A DNA stretch of 64,000 nucleotides from Sphingomonas bisphenolicum (GTDB lineage Bacteria > Pseudomonadota > Alphaproteobacteria > Sphingomonadales > Sphingomonadaceae). How positions within the stretch are numbered: position 1 is the stretch's first letter; each line of letters opens with the position of its first letter. The stretch lies in contig NZ_AP018817.1 in assembly GCF_024349785.1 (NCBI RefSeq), forward strand, positions 124,001 to 188,000, written 5' to 3'. Below, in pieces: positions 25,269 through 34,111 of the stretch. The notes under the pieces were generated by a model, which worked only from the letters and a program-made list of their open reading frames with translations, did no database searches and had not been told where the DNA came from. Both the position numbers and the translations under genes were made by a program.

Positions 25269-27083
25269 ATGCACCCTGTTTCGACCGCTGCCGGCACGAT
25301 CGATCGCCCGCCCCCTTCGTCCTGGGCGTCGGCGCAGGCCGCGGCCGCGGCGGGCGATCACGCCCGCGCCATCGCCCTGCTGGAAAGCCTGCTGCGGCAA
25401 CAGCCCGCTCTGGCCCCCGGCTGGTTCCTGCTCTCGACGCAGTTGCGCCAGATCGGGCGGGAACAGGACGCCTGGCGCGCCGACCTGTCGGGCGTCCACG
25501 CCTCGTCCCGCGACCGCATCCTGCTCGAAGCGGCCATGGCGATGAACGCGGGTGATCTCGACACCGCCGCCGCGCGCATCGCCGGACGCGACGATCCGCC
25601 CGCGGTGCGCATGGCCGGCGAAATCCAGTGGCGGCGCGGCGACATGAGCGCGGCGCTGGCACTGGTCGAACGCGCCGTCGCGCTTGCCCCCGGCTTCGAC
25701 CTGGCGCGCGACTTCCTCATCCGCCTGCTGCTCCAGAACAACCGGCTGGCCGACGCGCTGGACCATGCCGACATCCTCGCCGCCTCGCCGATGAAGCATC
25801 CCGGCTACGACCTGATCCGCGCCTCCGTGCTGGTGCGGCTGGGCGATCAGGACGGCGCCCGCGCGATCTACGAACGGCTGCTCGCCCTCAAGCCCGACCA
25901 GCCACAGGTCTGGCAGAATCTGGGCCATGCGCTCAAGACGCTGGGGCGGCAGGAGGACGCCGTCCACGCCTATCGCCAGGCGGTGGCGCACCAGCCGACC
26001 ATGGGCGAAGCCTGGTGGAGCCTCGCCAACCTCAAGACGGTGCAACTGGACGCGCCCGACATCGCGACGATGGAACGCGCGCTCGCCACCCTCGCCCCCG
26101 ATCGGGCGACCCGGCAGGAGGACATCTTCCACCTCCATTTCTCGCTGGGCAAGGCGCTGGAGGATGCGGGCGAGGACGAAGCCGCCTTTGGCCATTACGA
26201 CCGGGGCAACCGCCTCCGCCGCACGATGATCCGCCACGACGCCGCCGAATTTTCCGCCGAAGTCGCCGCGGCGCGCGATGCCTTCACCAGCGCCTTTTTC
26301 GCCGCCCAAGGCACTGGCGGATGCACGGCGTCGGACCCGATCTTCATCGTCGGCCTGCCGCGCGCGGGATCGACGCTGGTCGAACAGATTCTCTCCAGCC
26401 ACAGCATGGTCGAAGGCACGATGGAGTTGCCGGAGATGATGATGATCGCCAGCCGCCTCCAATCGCGCGTGGACGAGGGCGAATTTCCCGATTTCGCCGC
26501 GATGATCGCCTCCCTCACTCCCGCCGACCGGCTTCGGCTGGGCGAGGAATATATCGACCGCACCCGCATCCACCGCCACACCGACCGGCCGCACTTCATC
26601 GACAAGATGCCCAACAACTGGCAGCATGTCGGCCTGATTCGGCTGATCCTGCCCAACGCCCACATCATCGACGCCCGCCGCCATCCCATGGCCTGCGGCT
26701 ACTCGGCCTGGAAACAGCATTTCGCCCGCGGCCAGGCATTCAGCTACGACCTGACCGACATCGGCCTCTATTATCGCGACTATGTCGCCCTTATGACCGC
26801 CTTCGACGCCGCCGCGCCTGGCCGGGTCCATCCTGTCCTCTACGAACAGATGGTCGCCGACACGCCGGGCGAGGTCGCGCGCCTGCTCGCCCATCTCGAC
26901 CTGCCGTTCGAACAGGCCTGTCTCGCCTTCTGGACCAACAAGCGCGCGGTGCGGACCGCCAGCAGCGAACAGGTGCGCCAGCCCATCTTCACCGACGGGG
27001 TCGACCATTGGCATCGCTTCGCCCGCTGGCTGGAACCGCTGGAACGGGCATTGGGGGCCGCCTTGCGCAACTGGGATCGCTGA
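25269..27083 (+). CDS. TPR-containing sulfotransferase family protein
   Basis: This is a 604-residue protein. The N-terminal ~300 residues are tetratricopeptide repeats (for example VWQNLGHALKTLGRQEDAVH). Residues ~350-600 form a sulfotransferase domain with the PAPS 5'-phosphosulfate loop FIVGLPRAGSTLVEQIL and a 3'-phosphate motif in DARRHPMACGYSAWK. The family resembles tyrosylprotein sulfotransferases. The substrate is unknown. The ATG at 25269 has AGGAAATAGGA upstream. It faces the orphan TonB receptor gene; I recall the pairing from other sphingomonad genomes but could not check it. Confidence 0.82.
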   Translation: MHPVSTAAGTIDRPPPSSWASAQAAAAAGDHARAIALLESLLRQQPALAPGWFLLSTQLRQIGREQDAWRADLSGVHASSRDRILLEAAMAMNAGDLDTAAARIAGRDDPPAVRMAGEIQWRRGDMSAALALVERAVALAPGFDLARDFLIRLLLQNNRLADALDHADILAASPMKHPGYDLIRASVLVRLGDQDGARAIYERLLALKPDQPQVWQNLGHALKTLGRQEDAVHAYRQAVAHQPTMGEAWWSLANLKTVQLDAPDIATMERALATLAPDRATRQEDIFHLHFSLGKALEDAGEDEAAFGHYDRGNRLRRTMIRHDAAEFSAEVAAARDAFTSAFFAAQGTGGCTASDPIFIVGLPRAGSTLVEQILSSHSMVEGTMELPEMMMIASRLQSRVDEGEFPDFAAMIASLTPADRLRLGEEYIDRTRIHRHTDRPHFIDKMPNNWQHVGLIRLILPNAHIIDARRHPMACGYSAWKQHFARGQAFSYDLTDIGLYYRDYVALMTAFDAAAPGRVHPVLYEQMVADTPGEVARLLAHLDLPFEQACLAFWTNKRAVRTASSEQVRQPIFTDGVDHWHRFARWLEPLERALGAALRNWDR

Positions 27084-27224
27084 CGCCACCCGCCGCCCTA
27101 TAGCCTCGCATCGGCACATTTTCCCCTTGCCCCGACGGCAATCCCATGCACAAAGCTTGCCAACCGCCCTATGCGTTCCGAAATTCAAGGGATGCTTGGT
27201 CAAAGGGCTGCAAGGACAAGACGC

Positions 27225-28007
27225 ATGGACGACGTGATGACCCCGGAACGGACGGCGCAACGCCCGCAAATCCCGCAGGAAGTGAGCGACGGCCTGTCGG
27301 TCATCTCGATCGCCAAAAGCTATGACAAGCGCGTCGTCCTCTCCGACGTGTCGCTGACCGTGGGCAAGGGCGAAGTCGTCGGCCTGCTCGGCCCCAACGG
27401 CGCGGGCAAGACGACCTGCTTCTATTCGGTCATGGGCCTCGTCCGTCCCGATCATGGCCGCATCGTGCTGGACGGGCAGGACATCACCAACCTGCCCATG
27501 TATCGCCGCGCGATATTGGGCCTGGGCTATCTGCCGCAGGAAACGTCGATCTTCCGCGGCATGACGGTCGCGCAGAATATCAGCGCCGTGCTGGAACTGG
27601 CCGAGCCGGACAAGTCCGCCCGCGACGCCCGGCTGGAACAGTTGCTCGACGAATTCGGCCTCGCCCGGCTGCGCGATTCGGCGGCGATGGCGCTGTCGGG
27701 CGGCGAACGCCGTCGCTGCGAAATCGCCCGCGCGCTGGCCGCCAACCCGTCGATCGTACTGCTGGACGAGCCTTTCGCGGGCATCGATCCGCTGTCGATC
27801 GCCGACATTCGCGATCTGGTGAAGGATTTGAAGACGCGCGGCATCGGCGTCCTCATCACCGACCATAATGTGCGCGAGACGCTGGAAATCGTCGACCGCG
27901 CCTGCATCATCTATGACGGCCAGGTCCTGTTCGCGGGCAACCCCACCGAACTGGTCGCCAATGCCGACGTCCGCCGCCTCTATCTGGGCGAGAATTTCCA
28001 GCTTTGA
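27225..28007 (+). CDS. lptB: LPS export ABC transporter ATPase
   Basis: This 260-residue ABC ATPase has Walker A GPNGAGKTT, signature LSGGERRRCEIARA, Walker B IVLLDEPFAGIDP and switch His in LITDHNVRET. This is the LptB pattern, including the RRAILGLGYLPQE Q-loop. It powers LptFG-driven movement of LPS to the outer membrane. Its place directly before rpoN is the conserved lptB-rpoN order. The ATG at 27225 (AAGGACA upstream) is chosen over 27171 because the alignable domain begins well inside. lptA and lptC are not in the window. Confidence 0.93.
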   Translation: MDDVMTPERTAQRPQIPQEVSDGLSVISIAKSYDKRVVLSDVSLTVGKGEVVGLLGPNGAGKTTCFYSVMGLVRPDHGRIVLDGQDITNLPMYRRAILGLGYLPQETSIFRGMTVAQNISAVLELAEPDKSARDARLEQLLDEFGLARLRDSAAMALSGGERRRCEIARALAANPSIVLLDEPFAGIDPLSIADIRDLVKDLKTRGIGVLITDHNVRETLEIVDRACIIYDGQVLFAGNPTELVANADVRRLYLGENFQL

Positions 28008-28033
28008 TATGATGCGGGGGCGCGCTCTTCTCA

Positions 28034-28145
28034 TGCCGCACCGGCTCGCACCCCCACCCGGTTGCCCGACGTCAGTAGCCTGTGGGCGGCCGGGTGGGGG
28101 TGTGGGCCGGTGCGGCACCAGAACGCGCTCTTTCGCGCGTTCTGG
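28034..28145. repeat. two strong stem-loops in the lptB-rpoN gap
   Basis: A long imperfect inverted repeat has 37-nt arms at 28034-28070 and 28081-28117, identical in most positions (GCCGCACCGG and CACCCCCACCCGG with complements). It is followed at once by an 11-bp perfect stem CCAGAACGCGC/GCGCGTTCTGG (28118-28145). The second hairpin ends about 5 nt before the rpoN Shine-Dalgarno. The pair could be a REP-type insertion, a terminator for lptB, or a leader structure limiting rpoN translation. Confidence 0.65.
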
Positions 28146-28160
28146 CGAAGGAGCGCGATA

Positions 28161-29684
28161 ATGGCGCTCGGGCCACGCCTGGACATTCGCCAGAGCCAGT
28201 CGCTCGTCATGACGCCCCAGCTCCAGCAGGCGATCAAGCTGCTGGCGCTGTCCAATCTGGAGATCGAGGCGTTCGTCGCAGGCGAGCTGGAAAAAAACCC
28301 GCTGCTCGAATCGGGCGGCGGCGAAGACGCGGCCACCGCCCCCGACGGCATCGACCGTAGCGTGGACGCCCCCACGCTTTCCGCCGAAACGGGCGCCACC
28401 GACGATCTGATCGCACAGGGGCTGGGCGGCGCCGACAGCCCGCTCGACGTCGATCATGGCGCAGACAGCTTCATCGACGACGGACCGGGAGACCGCATGG
28501 CCGACGCGCATGGCGCCAGCGGCGGCGGCATGGACGCGCTGTCGGGCGGCTATAGCGAAGATGCACCCGACTTCGACAGTTTCGCCGCGCCCGACATCGG
28601 CCTGCAGGAACATCTGATGGGGCAGGCCCGCGCCGCCTTGTCAGGCATGGACCTGTTCATCGCCACCCAGTTGATCGGCCAGATCAGCGAGGCCGGCTAT
28701 CTGGAGGCCAACCTCCTGCAAACCGCCCACGGGCTGGGCGTTCCGCTCTTCGACGTCGAACGCGTGCTGGGCGTCATCCACAGATTCGATCCCACCGGCG
28801 TCGGCGCCCGCTCCCTGTCCGAATGCCTCGCGCTACAGGCGAAGGAAGCCGACCGCTACGATCCCTGCATGGCCCGCCTGCTCGCCAATCTCGACTTGCT
28901 CGCCAAGGGCGCGCTGCCCCAGTTGCGCCGCATCTGCGGCGTGGACGAAGAGGATATGGCCGACATGATCGCGGAGTTGCGCGGTTACGATCCCAAGCCC
29001 GGCCTGCGCTTCGCCGATGATCGCGCCGCCCCGGTCACGCCCGACCTGTTCGTGCGCCCGGCCAAGGACGGCTGGGCCATCGAGATCAACAGCGCCACCC
29101 TGCCCCGCCTGCTCGTCAACCGCAGCTATTATGTCGAACTGGCCACCGGCCCGCAGGACAAGAGCGCCAAGGCCTGGCTGGCCGACTGCCTCGCCAGCGC
29201 CAACTGGCTGGTCAAGGCGCTGGACCAGCGGCAGAAGACGATCATCAAGGTGGCGAGCGAGATCGTGCGCAGCCAGGAGGCATTTTTCCAGCAGGGCGTC
29301 GCGCACCTCAAGCCCCTGACGCTGCGCGCGGTGGCCGACACGATCGGCATGCACGAAAGCACCGTCAGCCGCGTGACCTCCAACAAATATCTGTCCTGCC
29401 CGCGCGGCCTCTACGAACTGAAATATTTCTTCACCAGCGGCGTGTCGTCATCGGGCGGCGATGGCGGTTCCGTCTCCGCCGAAGCGGTCAAGAGCCACAT
29501 CAAGGCGTTGATCGGCGCCGAAGACCCGCAGGCGATCCTGTCCGACGACACGCTGGTCGACCTGCTCCGCGCCAAGGGCATGGACATAGCCCGCCGCACC
29601 GTGGCCAAATATCGCGAGGCGCTGGGGATCGGCTCGTCGGTGCAGAGGCGGCGACAGAAGGCGCTGAAGGGGAAGGCGGCATAG
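28161..29684 (+). CDS. rpoN: RNA polymerase sigma-54 factor
   Basis: This is a 507-residue sigma-54. The Gln-rich activator region I is visible at the start (RQSQSLVMTPQLQQAIKLL), then an acidic region II. The core-binding and HTH regions follow (TLRAVADTIGMHESTVSRVT, SNKYLSCPRGLYELKYFF), and the RpoN box ARRTVAKYRE is at residues 477-486. It directs transcription from -24/-12 promoters; one near-perfect example lies at 36612-36627 before glnK. The ATG at 28161 has AAGGAG upstream, directly after a strong hairpin. Confidence 0.95.
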   Translation: MALGPRLDIRQSQSLVMTPQLQQAIKLLALSNLEIEAFVAGELEKNPLLESGGGEDAATAPDGIDRSVDAPTLSAETGATDDLIAQGLGGADSPLDVDHGADSFIDDGPGDRMADAHGASGGGMDALSGGYSEDAPDFDSFAAPDIGLQEHLMGQARAALSGMDLFIATQLIGQISEAGYLEANLLQTAHGLGVPLFDVERVLGVIHRFDPTGVGARSLSECLALQAKEADRYDPCMARLLANLDLLAKGALPQLRRICGVDEEDMADMIAELRGYDPKPGLRFADDRAAPVTPDLFVRPAKDGWAIEINSATLPRLLVNRSYYVELATGPQDKSAKAWLADCLASANWLVKALDQRQKTIIKVASEIVRSQEAFFQQGVAHLKPLTLRAVADTIGMHESTVSRVTSNKYLSCPRGLYELKYFFTSGVSSSGGDGGSVSAEAVKSHIKALIGAEDPQAILSDDTLVDLLRAKGMDIARRTVAKYREALGIGSSVQRRRQKALKGKAA

Positions 29685-29757
29685 GGCGCGTTTGCGCGGA
29701 GCCGTTGGCTGCGAGTTAATCGACGACGGTTGGCGGCCGATTTGGGTGGTTTGCGGA

Positions 29758-30213
29758 ATGGCAGTTTCTGAGCGAAAATGCAGATTTGCTGACGTTCAAT
29801 ACCCGAGCTACGATGACGTGATGCGCGAACCAGACATACGAACTGACGGATGGTGTCTTGAGAATGGAGAGGCCTACCATAGAGCAGCGCCAGAAACCTT
29901 TTGCATACCCGAGCGATTAAGCCGCGAAGCCCTTCAACCCGGCGACTTGGTAAAGCTCATATTTCGGATCAGCATCGACGATCCAGATGAGCCGGAAGCG
30001 GTAGAGCGAATGTGGGTTCTCGTTAGAGAGCGGATAAAAGGCGGAGGATATCTCGGCATCCTCGATAACGATCCTTATGCAGTCGCTGAGAACGACGAGT
30101 TTTGGAGTGGGATCGAATTACCGTTTTGGCCGCATCACATAATCGACATCCAGCAGCGTGACGAAAACACTCTTTCGCTTGCTTGCGAAGAGCCGAAGAG
30201 GCGTTGGCTCTAA
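29758..30213 (+). CDS. DUF2314-like hypothetical protein, atypically AT-rich
   Basis: This 151-residue protein lacks a signal or membrane segment. The C-terminal half has the DUF2314 pattern (LQPGDLVKLIFRIS, VERMWVLVRERIKGGGYLGI, DEFWSGIELPFWPHHIIDI). Base composition and codon use are clearly less GC-rich than rpoN beside it, which suggests acquisition from elsewhere. I use the ATG at 29758; a TTG at 29692 would add 22 residues. The IS element begins inside its stop codon: TA is target sequence and the third base is the first IS base, giving TAA. The uninterrupted target would have read TAG, so the protein is unchanged. Such proteins occur near toxin immunity genes, but no toxin is visible. 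Confidence 0.6.
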   Translation: MAVSERKCRFADVQYPSYDDVMREPDIRTDGWCLENGEAYHRAAPETFCIPERLSREALQPGDLVKLIFRISIDDPDEPEAVERMWVLVRERIKGGGYLGILDNDPYAVAENDEFWSGIELPFWPHHIIDIQQRDENTLSLACEEPKRRWL

Positions 30214-31033
30214 GGGCTGTGGGGATTTAGGATTCCCCTTTTGCTGGAGTTGTGATTCACACTCTGGATGGATCGCTTTGTACTGACGGACGCCCAATGG
30301 GCGCAGATGGAACCGCACTGTCTGGGCAAGATCACCGACCCCGGACGCAGCGGCAGAAACAACCGGCTGTTCGTGGAGGCAGTGCTGTGGATTGTCCGCA
30401 CTGGAAGTCCATGGCGCGACCTACCGGCGATGTTCGGCAATTGGAGCACGGCATTCCGCCGATTTCGCGATTGGCGGGAAGCCGATGTTTTCAAGCGGAT
30501 TTTCGATGCTCTGTCGGATGAACCCGACATGGAATACGCCATGATCGATGCCACCATCGTCAAGGTTCACCGGCACGGCCAGGGCGCAAAAGGGGGACTC
30601 AGAGCCAGGCCATTGGTCGTTCCAAAGGAGGCATGACGACCAAGATCCTGGCTTTGACCGATGCGCTGGGCAACCTTGTCCGCTTCCGCTTGATGCCCGG
30701 CCACCGCTTCGACACGGTTGGCGTTGCTCCACTCATCGACGGCATCAAGTTCGGCGCACTGCTCGCTGACAAGGCTTTCGACAGCAACGATATCGTCGCC
30801 GATCTCAACGAGCGGGGTGCAAAAATCGTCATCTCGCAGCACCCGCGACGCGCCAGACCCATCCCGCTCGACGCCGAAATGTACAAGTGGCGCCACCTCA
30901 TCGAAAACTTCTTCTGCAAACTCAAGGAATTCAAGCGTATCGCCATGCGCGCCTGCAAAACCGATCGCAGCTTCGAGGCCATGATCCACCTCGCTGCAGC
31001 CGTCATCAATTCCCGGTGAATCCCCACAAGCCT
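30213..31033 (+). mobile_element. IS5-family (IS427-like) insertion sequence, 821 bp
   Basis: The terminal inverted repeats are AGGGCTGTGGGGATT (from 30213) and its complement AATCCCCACAAGCCT (ending 31033), with two mismatches. A TA duplication flanks it (30211-30212 and 31034-31035). Joining the flanks gives CTAG as the target, as expected for this group. One transposase is encoded in two overlapping frames. Both ends and all catalytic residues are present, so it looks intact. Confidence 0.9.
30268..31019 (+). CDS. IS5-family transposase made by -1 frameshifting
   Basis: The first frame (30268-30636) gives DAQWAQMEPHCLG, RTGSPWRDLPAMFGNW and the first catalytic Asp in YAMIDATIVKVHRHG. The second frame (to 31019) carries the second Asp in LLADKAFDSND and the Glu in HLIENFFCKLKEFKR. 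A slippery AAAAGGGGG lies at 30588-30596. A -1 slip there joins GAKGG to TQSQAIGRSKGG, giving the usual continuous 250-residue DDE transposase. Programmed frameshifting is normal for this IS group, so this is not read as a broken gene. Confidence 0.85.
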
Positions 31034-31517
31034 TAGAACGTCTCACCAATATTGCCTCACGGACTGGCAGCTATCGCGTATAGGATCACATTGAATTAAA
31101 GCCCGGCTTTGGTCGTTCCGCGACGCGTCCCTTACCTCGACATCCTCCTTCAACCAACACTTCCAATGTAGGATTTTCTCTGATCTACCCATGGGATGCG
31201 ACAACGCCCTTCCTTCTACCCCATCCCATACCCCGTGACCCGGATGGCGCGTCACAGGCGCGTGGGTGTGACCCAGGTGGCGCGTCCGCGATACCTATGC
31301 GGGGCTCAACCGAGGCCTGACCGCGACGCGCGCCCTGCCTCACCCACGCCATTCCGTCGCATTCTCGAATCCTCGATCCCCAAAAAACGCCAGCGACGGT
31401 GTGAACTTCGATGCGTGACCCGACCGCGACGGTCCTTGCCCCTCACCCCTTGACCCCGCAGACCCGACCGGCAAAAGCGGCGGCCAAACCCACCCGATAA
31501 GGATCGCACCCGCTCCC
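31034..31517. other. 484-nt region without a supported gene; short direct repeats
   Basis: No frame here has a convincing start or coding composition. GTGACCC-NNN-TGGCGCGTC occurs twice (31235-31253 and 31268-31286, 33 bp apart). A related GTGACCCGACCGCGACG block recurs near 31415. These imperfect repeats may be decayed repeat DNA or a binding array. The region spans from the IS end to the start of the aminotransferase. Confidence 0.4.
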
Positions 31518-32381
31518 ATGTCCGCCTCAACCGCCATCGCCTATCTGAACGGCCGCTTCCTGCCCCTCGAAGACGTCCGCATTTCCCCGCTCGACCGCGG
31601 CTTCCTGTTCGCCGACGGCATTTACGAAGTCGCAGCCGTGATCGACGGCAGGCTGGTCGACAGCGCCAGCCACCTCGCCCGGCTCGAACGCTCCACCGCC
31701 GCGATCGGCATCGCCCTGCCACTCAGCCTGGCCGACATCGAAGCCGCGCAGAAGGAACTGGTCGCCCGCAGCGGCCTGACCGAAGGCCTCGTCTATCTCC
31801 AGATCACCCGCGGCGCCGACGCCAGCCGCGACTTCATCGCCTCGCCCGACATCCAGCCGACCCTGTTCATGTTCATGCAGGACAAGGTGCTGGTCGATCT
31901 GCCCGGCGTGCAGACCGGCATCGCCGTCGCGACCATGCCCGACCTGCGCTGGGCGCGGCGCGACATCAAGAGCGTCGGGCTGCTGGCGCAGGCCATGGCC
32001 AAGCAGGCCGCCAACGAGGCCGGCGCGCAGGAAGCCTGGATGGTCGAGGACGGCTTCGTCACCGAAGGCGCCTCATCCACCGCCTTCATCGTCACCGACG
32101 AAGGCATCGTCACCCGCCCCTACAGCCAGTCGGTGCTGGCCGGCTGCACCGGCGCGGCGCTGACGGCGCTGGCGGAGGAAAGCGGCATCGCCGTCATCCG
32201 CCGCGCCTTCACCGTCGATGAAGCGCTGGCCGCCAAGGAGGCGTTCATCACCAGCGCCTCGACCCTGTGCCTGCCGGTGGTCCGGATCGACGGGCAGGCA
32301 GTGGGCGACGGCACGCCCGGCCCGGTCGCGATGCGACTGCGCGCGCTCTACCTCGATTTCGCCCGCGCGACGGCGGTGTGA
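31518..32381 (+). CDS. D-amino acid aminotransferase (PLP class IV)
   Basis: This 287-residue class IV aminotransferase has the N-terminal motif RFLPLEDVRISPLDRGFLFA, the PLP-binding Lys151 in RRDIKSVGLLAQ, and GFVTEGASSTAFIV, which places the phosphate-binding residues. The pattern fits D-alanine aminotransferases that make D-Glu/D-Ala for peptidoglycan, though branched-chain and ADC lyase relatives share the fold. The ATG has only a distant AAGGAT. It is not clearly in an operon with its neighbours. Confidence 0.85.
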   Translation: MSASTAIAYLNGRFLPLEDVRISPLDRGFLFADGIYEVAAVIDGRLVDSASHLARLERSTAAIGIALPLSLADIEAAQKELVARSGLTEGLVYLQITRGADASRDFIASPDIQPTLFMFMQDKVLVDLPGVQTGIAVATMPDLRWARRDIKSVGLLAQAMAKQAANEAGAQEAWMVEDGFVTEGASSTAFIVTDEGIVTRPYSQSVLAGCTGAALTALAEESGIAVIRRAFTVDEALAAKEAFITSASTLCLPVVRIDGQAVGDGTPGPVAMRLRALYLDFARATAV

Positions 32382-32613
32382 CAATTGACTCCATTATGGA
32401 GGTGGCTTCATCCTTTGTTGGGAGGATAGGAAACTTCCTGCATTCTCCCGCCAAAACGGCGACAAGCTGGACGAAAGATCGCGCCAGATGGGCGCGGCGC
32501 GCAGCCCTGCGACGCCTTTGCTCCAGACCCTATCCATAACGGGCATTGTGTGGGGCTGAAACGATCCGTTCTTGCTTTATTCTCCGTAACGAAGGTAGAA
32601 CAGGATTCGGATC

Positions 32614-33631
32614 ATGATGGAAGATTTCTCCTACGCCCACCCCCTGACCGGCCAGGCCACCCCGCTGGCGCCGCGCGACGAGCGCGCCAGCCTTTTGGTG
32701 ATCGCGGACCGGATGGACGCCCGACCTGGCGCCGGTGGCCGCGGCGGCGGGCTTCCGCCTGCTGGGCGTGACCGCGCTGGCCGACGCCCCGGTCCGGCTC
32801 GACCTTCAGGCCCAGTGCGACACGGTCCTGTTCTTCTGCCCGGCCATGACGCCGCTGCTGGAACGGCTGCTGGTGCAGCTCGAAACTCAGGCGATCCAGA
32901 ATGGCATGGCGGTGATCCTGGTCGCCGGGTGGGAAACGGTGGAACTCGCCTTCGCCTGCCTGCGCGGCCCGCATACGCAATTGCTCTGCGATCCCGACCG
33001 CACCGAACTGGCCGCGGCGCTGGTCGCCGCGGGCGAACATCGGCCGGTCGTCGGTCATGTCCATGAAGTCGATCGGGAAGGCGCCCGGCTCCAGCAGTTG
33101 AGCGAGGAGGTAGGCCGCCTCGCCCGCACGCTAGACGCGCTCACGGAGCGGACGCGGATGGCGACGCCCAGCTTCGACCTGGGCCCGCGCATTTCCGATC
33201 GGCCGAGCGACTATATCGGGATGCCTGCGCTGGCCCCGATCGGCACGACTGTCGGGTCGCTGGCCCAGACGGCGGAGAAAGCCGCGCCCGCGATCACCGC
33301 CGCCCAGGTCCGCGACCTGTTGCGCGCCAGGCGCATCCGCGCAGACTTCCTGCCCGGCGATCTGTTCGCCGATCCGGCCTGGGACATGATGCTGGACCTG
33401 CTTGCCGCCCGGCTGGACCATGAGCGGGTATCGGTGTCGAGCCTCTGCATCGCCGCTGCCGTGCCACCGACCACCGCGCTGCGCTGGATTCGGACGCTCA
33501 CCGACAAGGGACTGGTGGAGCGGCATGCCGACCCGCATGATGGCCGCCGCGTCTTCATCGCTCTGGCGCAGGAGGCTGCCGATGCGCTCACCCGCTGGTT
33601 CGGCGCCAGCCGCCGCCTGCTCGGCGCCTGA
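32614..33631 (+). pseudogene. MarR-like winged-helix protein gene with a 1-bp frameshift
   Basis: The N-terminus (MMEDFSYAHPLTGQATPLAP through ADRMDA) is in one frame and the rest (DLAPVAAAAGFRLLGV onward) in another. Removing one C from the CCC at 32720-32722 joins them into a 338-residue protein, and the corrected length is a multiple of three. The C-terminal ~90 residues are a winged helix of MarR type (AAVPPTTALRWIRTLTDKGL, VERHADPHDGRRVF). The middle looks like a receiver-like domain without clear phosphorylation residues. A GTG at 32735 could still start a 298-residue protein, so it may be functional, mutated, or a sequence error. Confidence 0.7.
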
Positions 33632-33692
33632 TCATGTCCTTCCACCCTTGACCGCCGCGCTTTTTGCCGTAGATAGGCGCTCTCCCGATAGG

Positions 33693-33768
33693 GGGCGATT
33701 AGCTCAGTTGGTAGAGCGTCTCGTTTACACCGAGAATGTCGGCGGTTCGAGCCCGTCATCGCCCACCA
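33693..33768 (+). tRNA. tRNA-Val (anticodon TAC)
   Basis: This 76-nt cloverleaf has acceptor arms GGGCGAT/ATCGCCC, D-loop GCTCAGTTGGTAGAGC and anticodon stem TCTCG/CGAGA around TTTACAC, giving TAC. The T-arm carries GGTTCGAGCC, and CCA is encoded at 33766-33768. It reads GUA and related valine codons. Confidence 0.95.
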
Positions 33769-34111
33769 GTTTTACCGATGAAGACACGGTCCCAAGCACC
33801 GCTTACGGCGAAACAGGCGGGCGCGGGCGCGCGCCGCCATCAATCCGCATCCGTAACGTTCATCGTGCAGCAAGCATGGATATCGCATTGTTACTGCATG
33901 CCATTCGCAGCTTTCTTCGGCGGCACGTTCATGCCTCTCATGCTGATGCTGTCGCCGCTGGCGGTGATAGCGGTCAGCGATTGCACACGCTGGCATTCCG
34001 TCGCCAAAGCGGCCAAGGCGGACGGCCCCAGGCCGTGCACCCGCCATCGCCTGCCATTGATGTAACGGCGGATATTGCGGCGCAGCGCGGCCGCTGCTAA
34101 TCCCGCGTCCC
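33769..34111. other. 343-nt region after tRNA-Val; at most a doubtful micro-ORF
   Basis: A 55-codon frame at 33900-34065 would encode a short hydrophobic peptide (MPLMLMLSPLAVIAVSD) but has no ribosome binding site. No terminator hairpin or repeat was recognised. I treat the stretch as non-coding. Confidence 0.35.

Noticed and set aside
24903..28613. Open frame of 2137 codons on the minus strand continuing upstream from the TonB receptor
   Set aside because: Upstream of 24902 it lies antisense to the sulfotransferase, lptB and rpoN, has no domain structure, and arises from GC-biased codons. The receptor has its own start, ribosome binding site and signal peptide.
30268..31019. Transposase as a broken pseudogene
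   Set aside because: The -1 shift occurs at A4G5, a recognised slippery sequence for this IS group. Both halves keep all catalytic residues, and both IS ends are intact.
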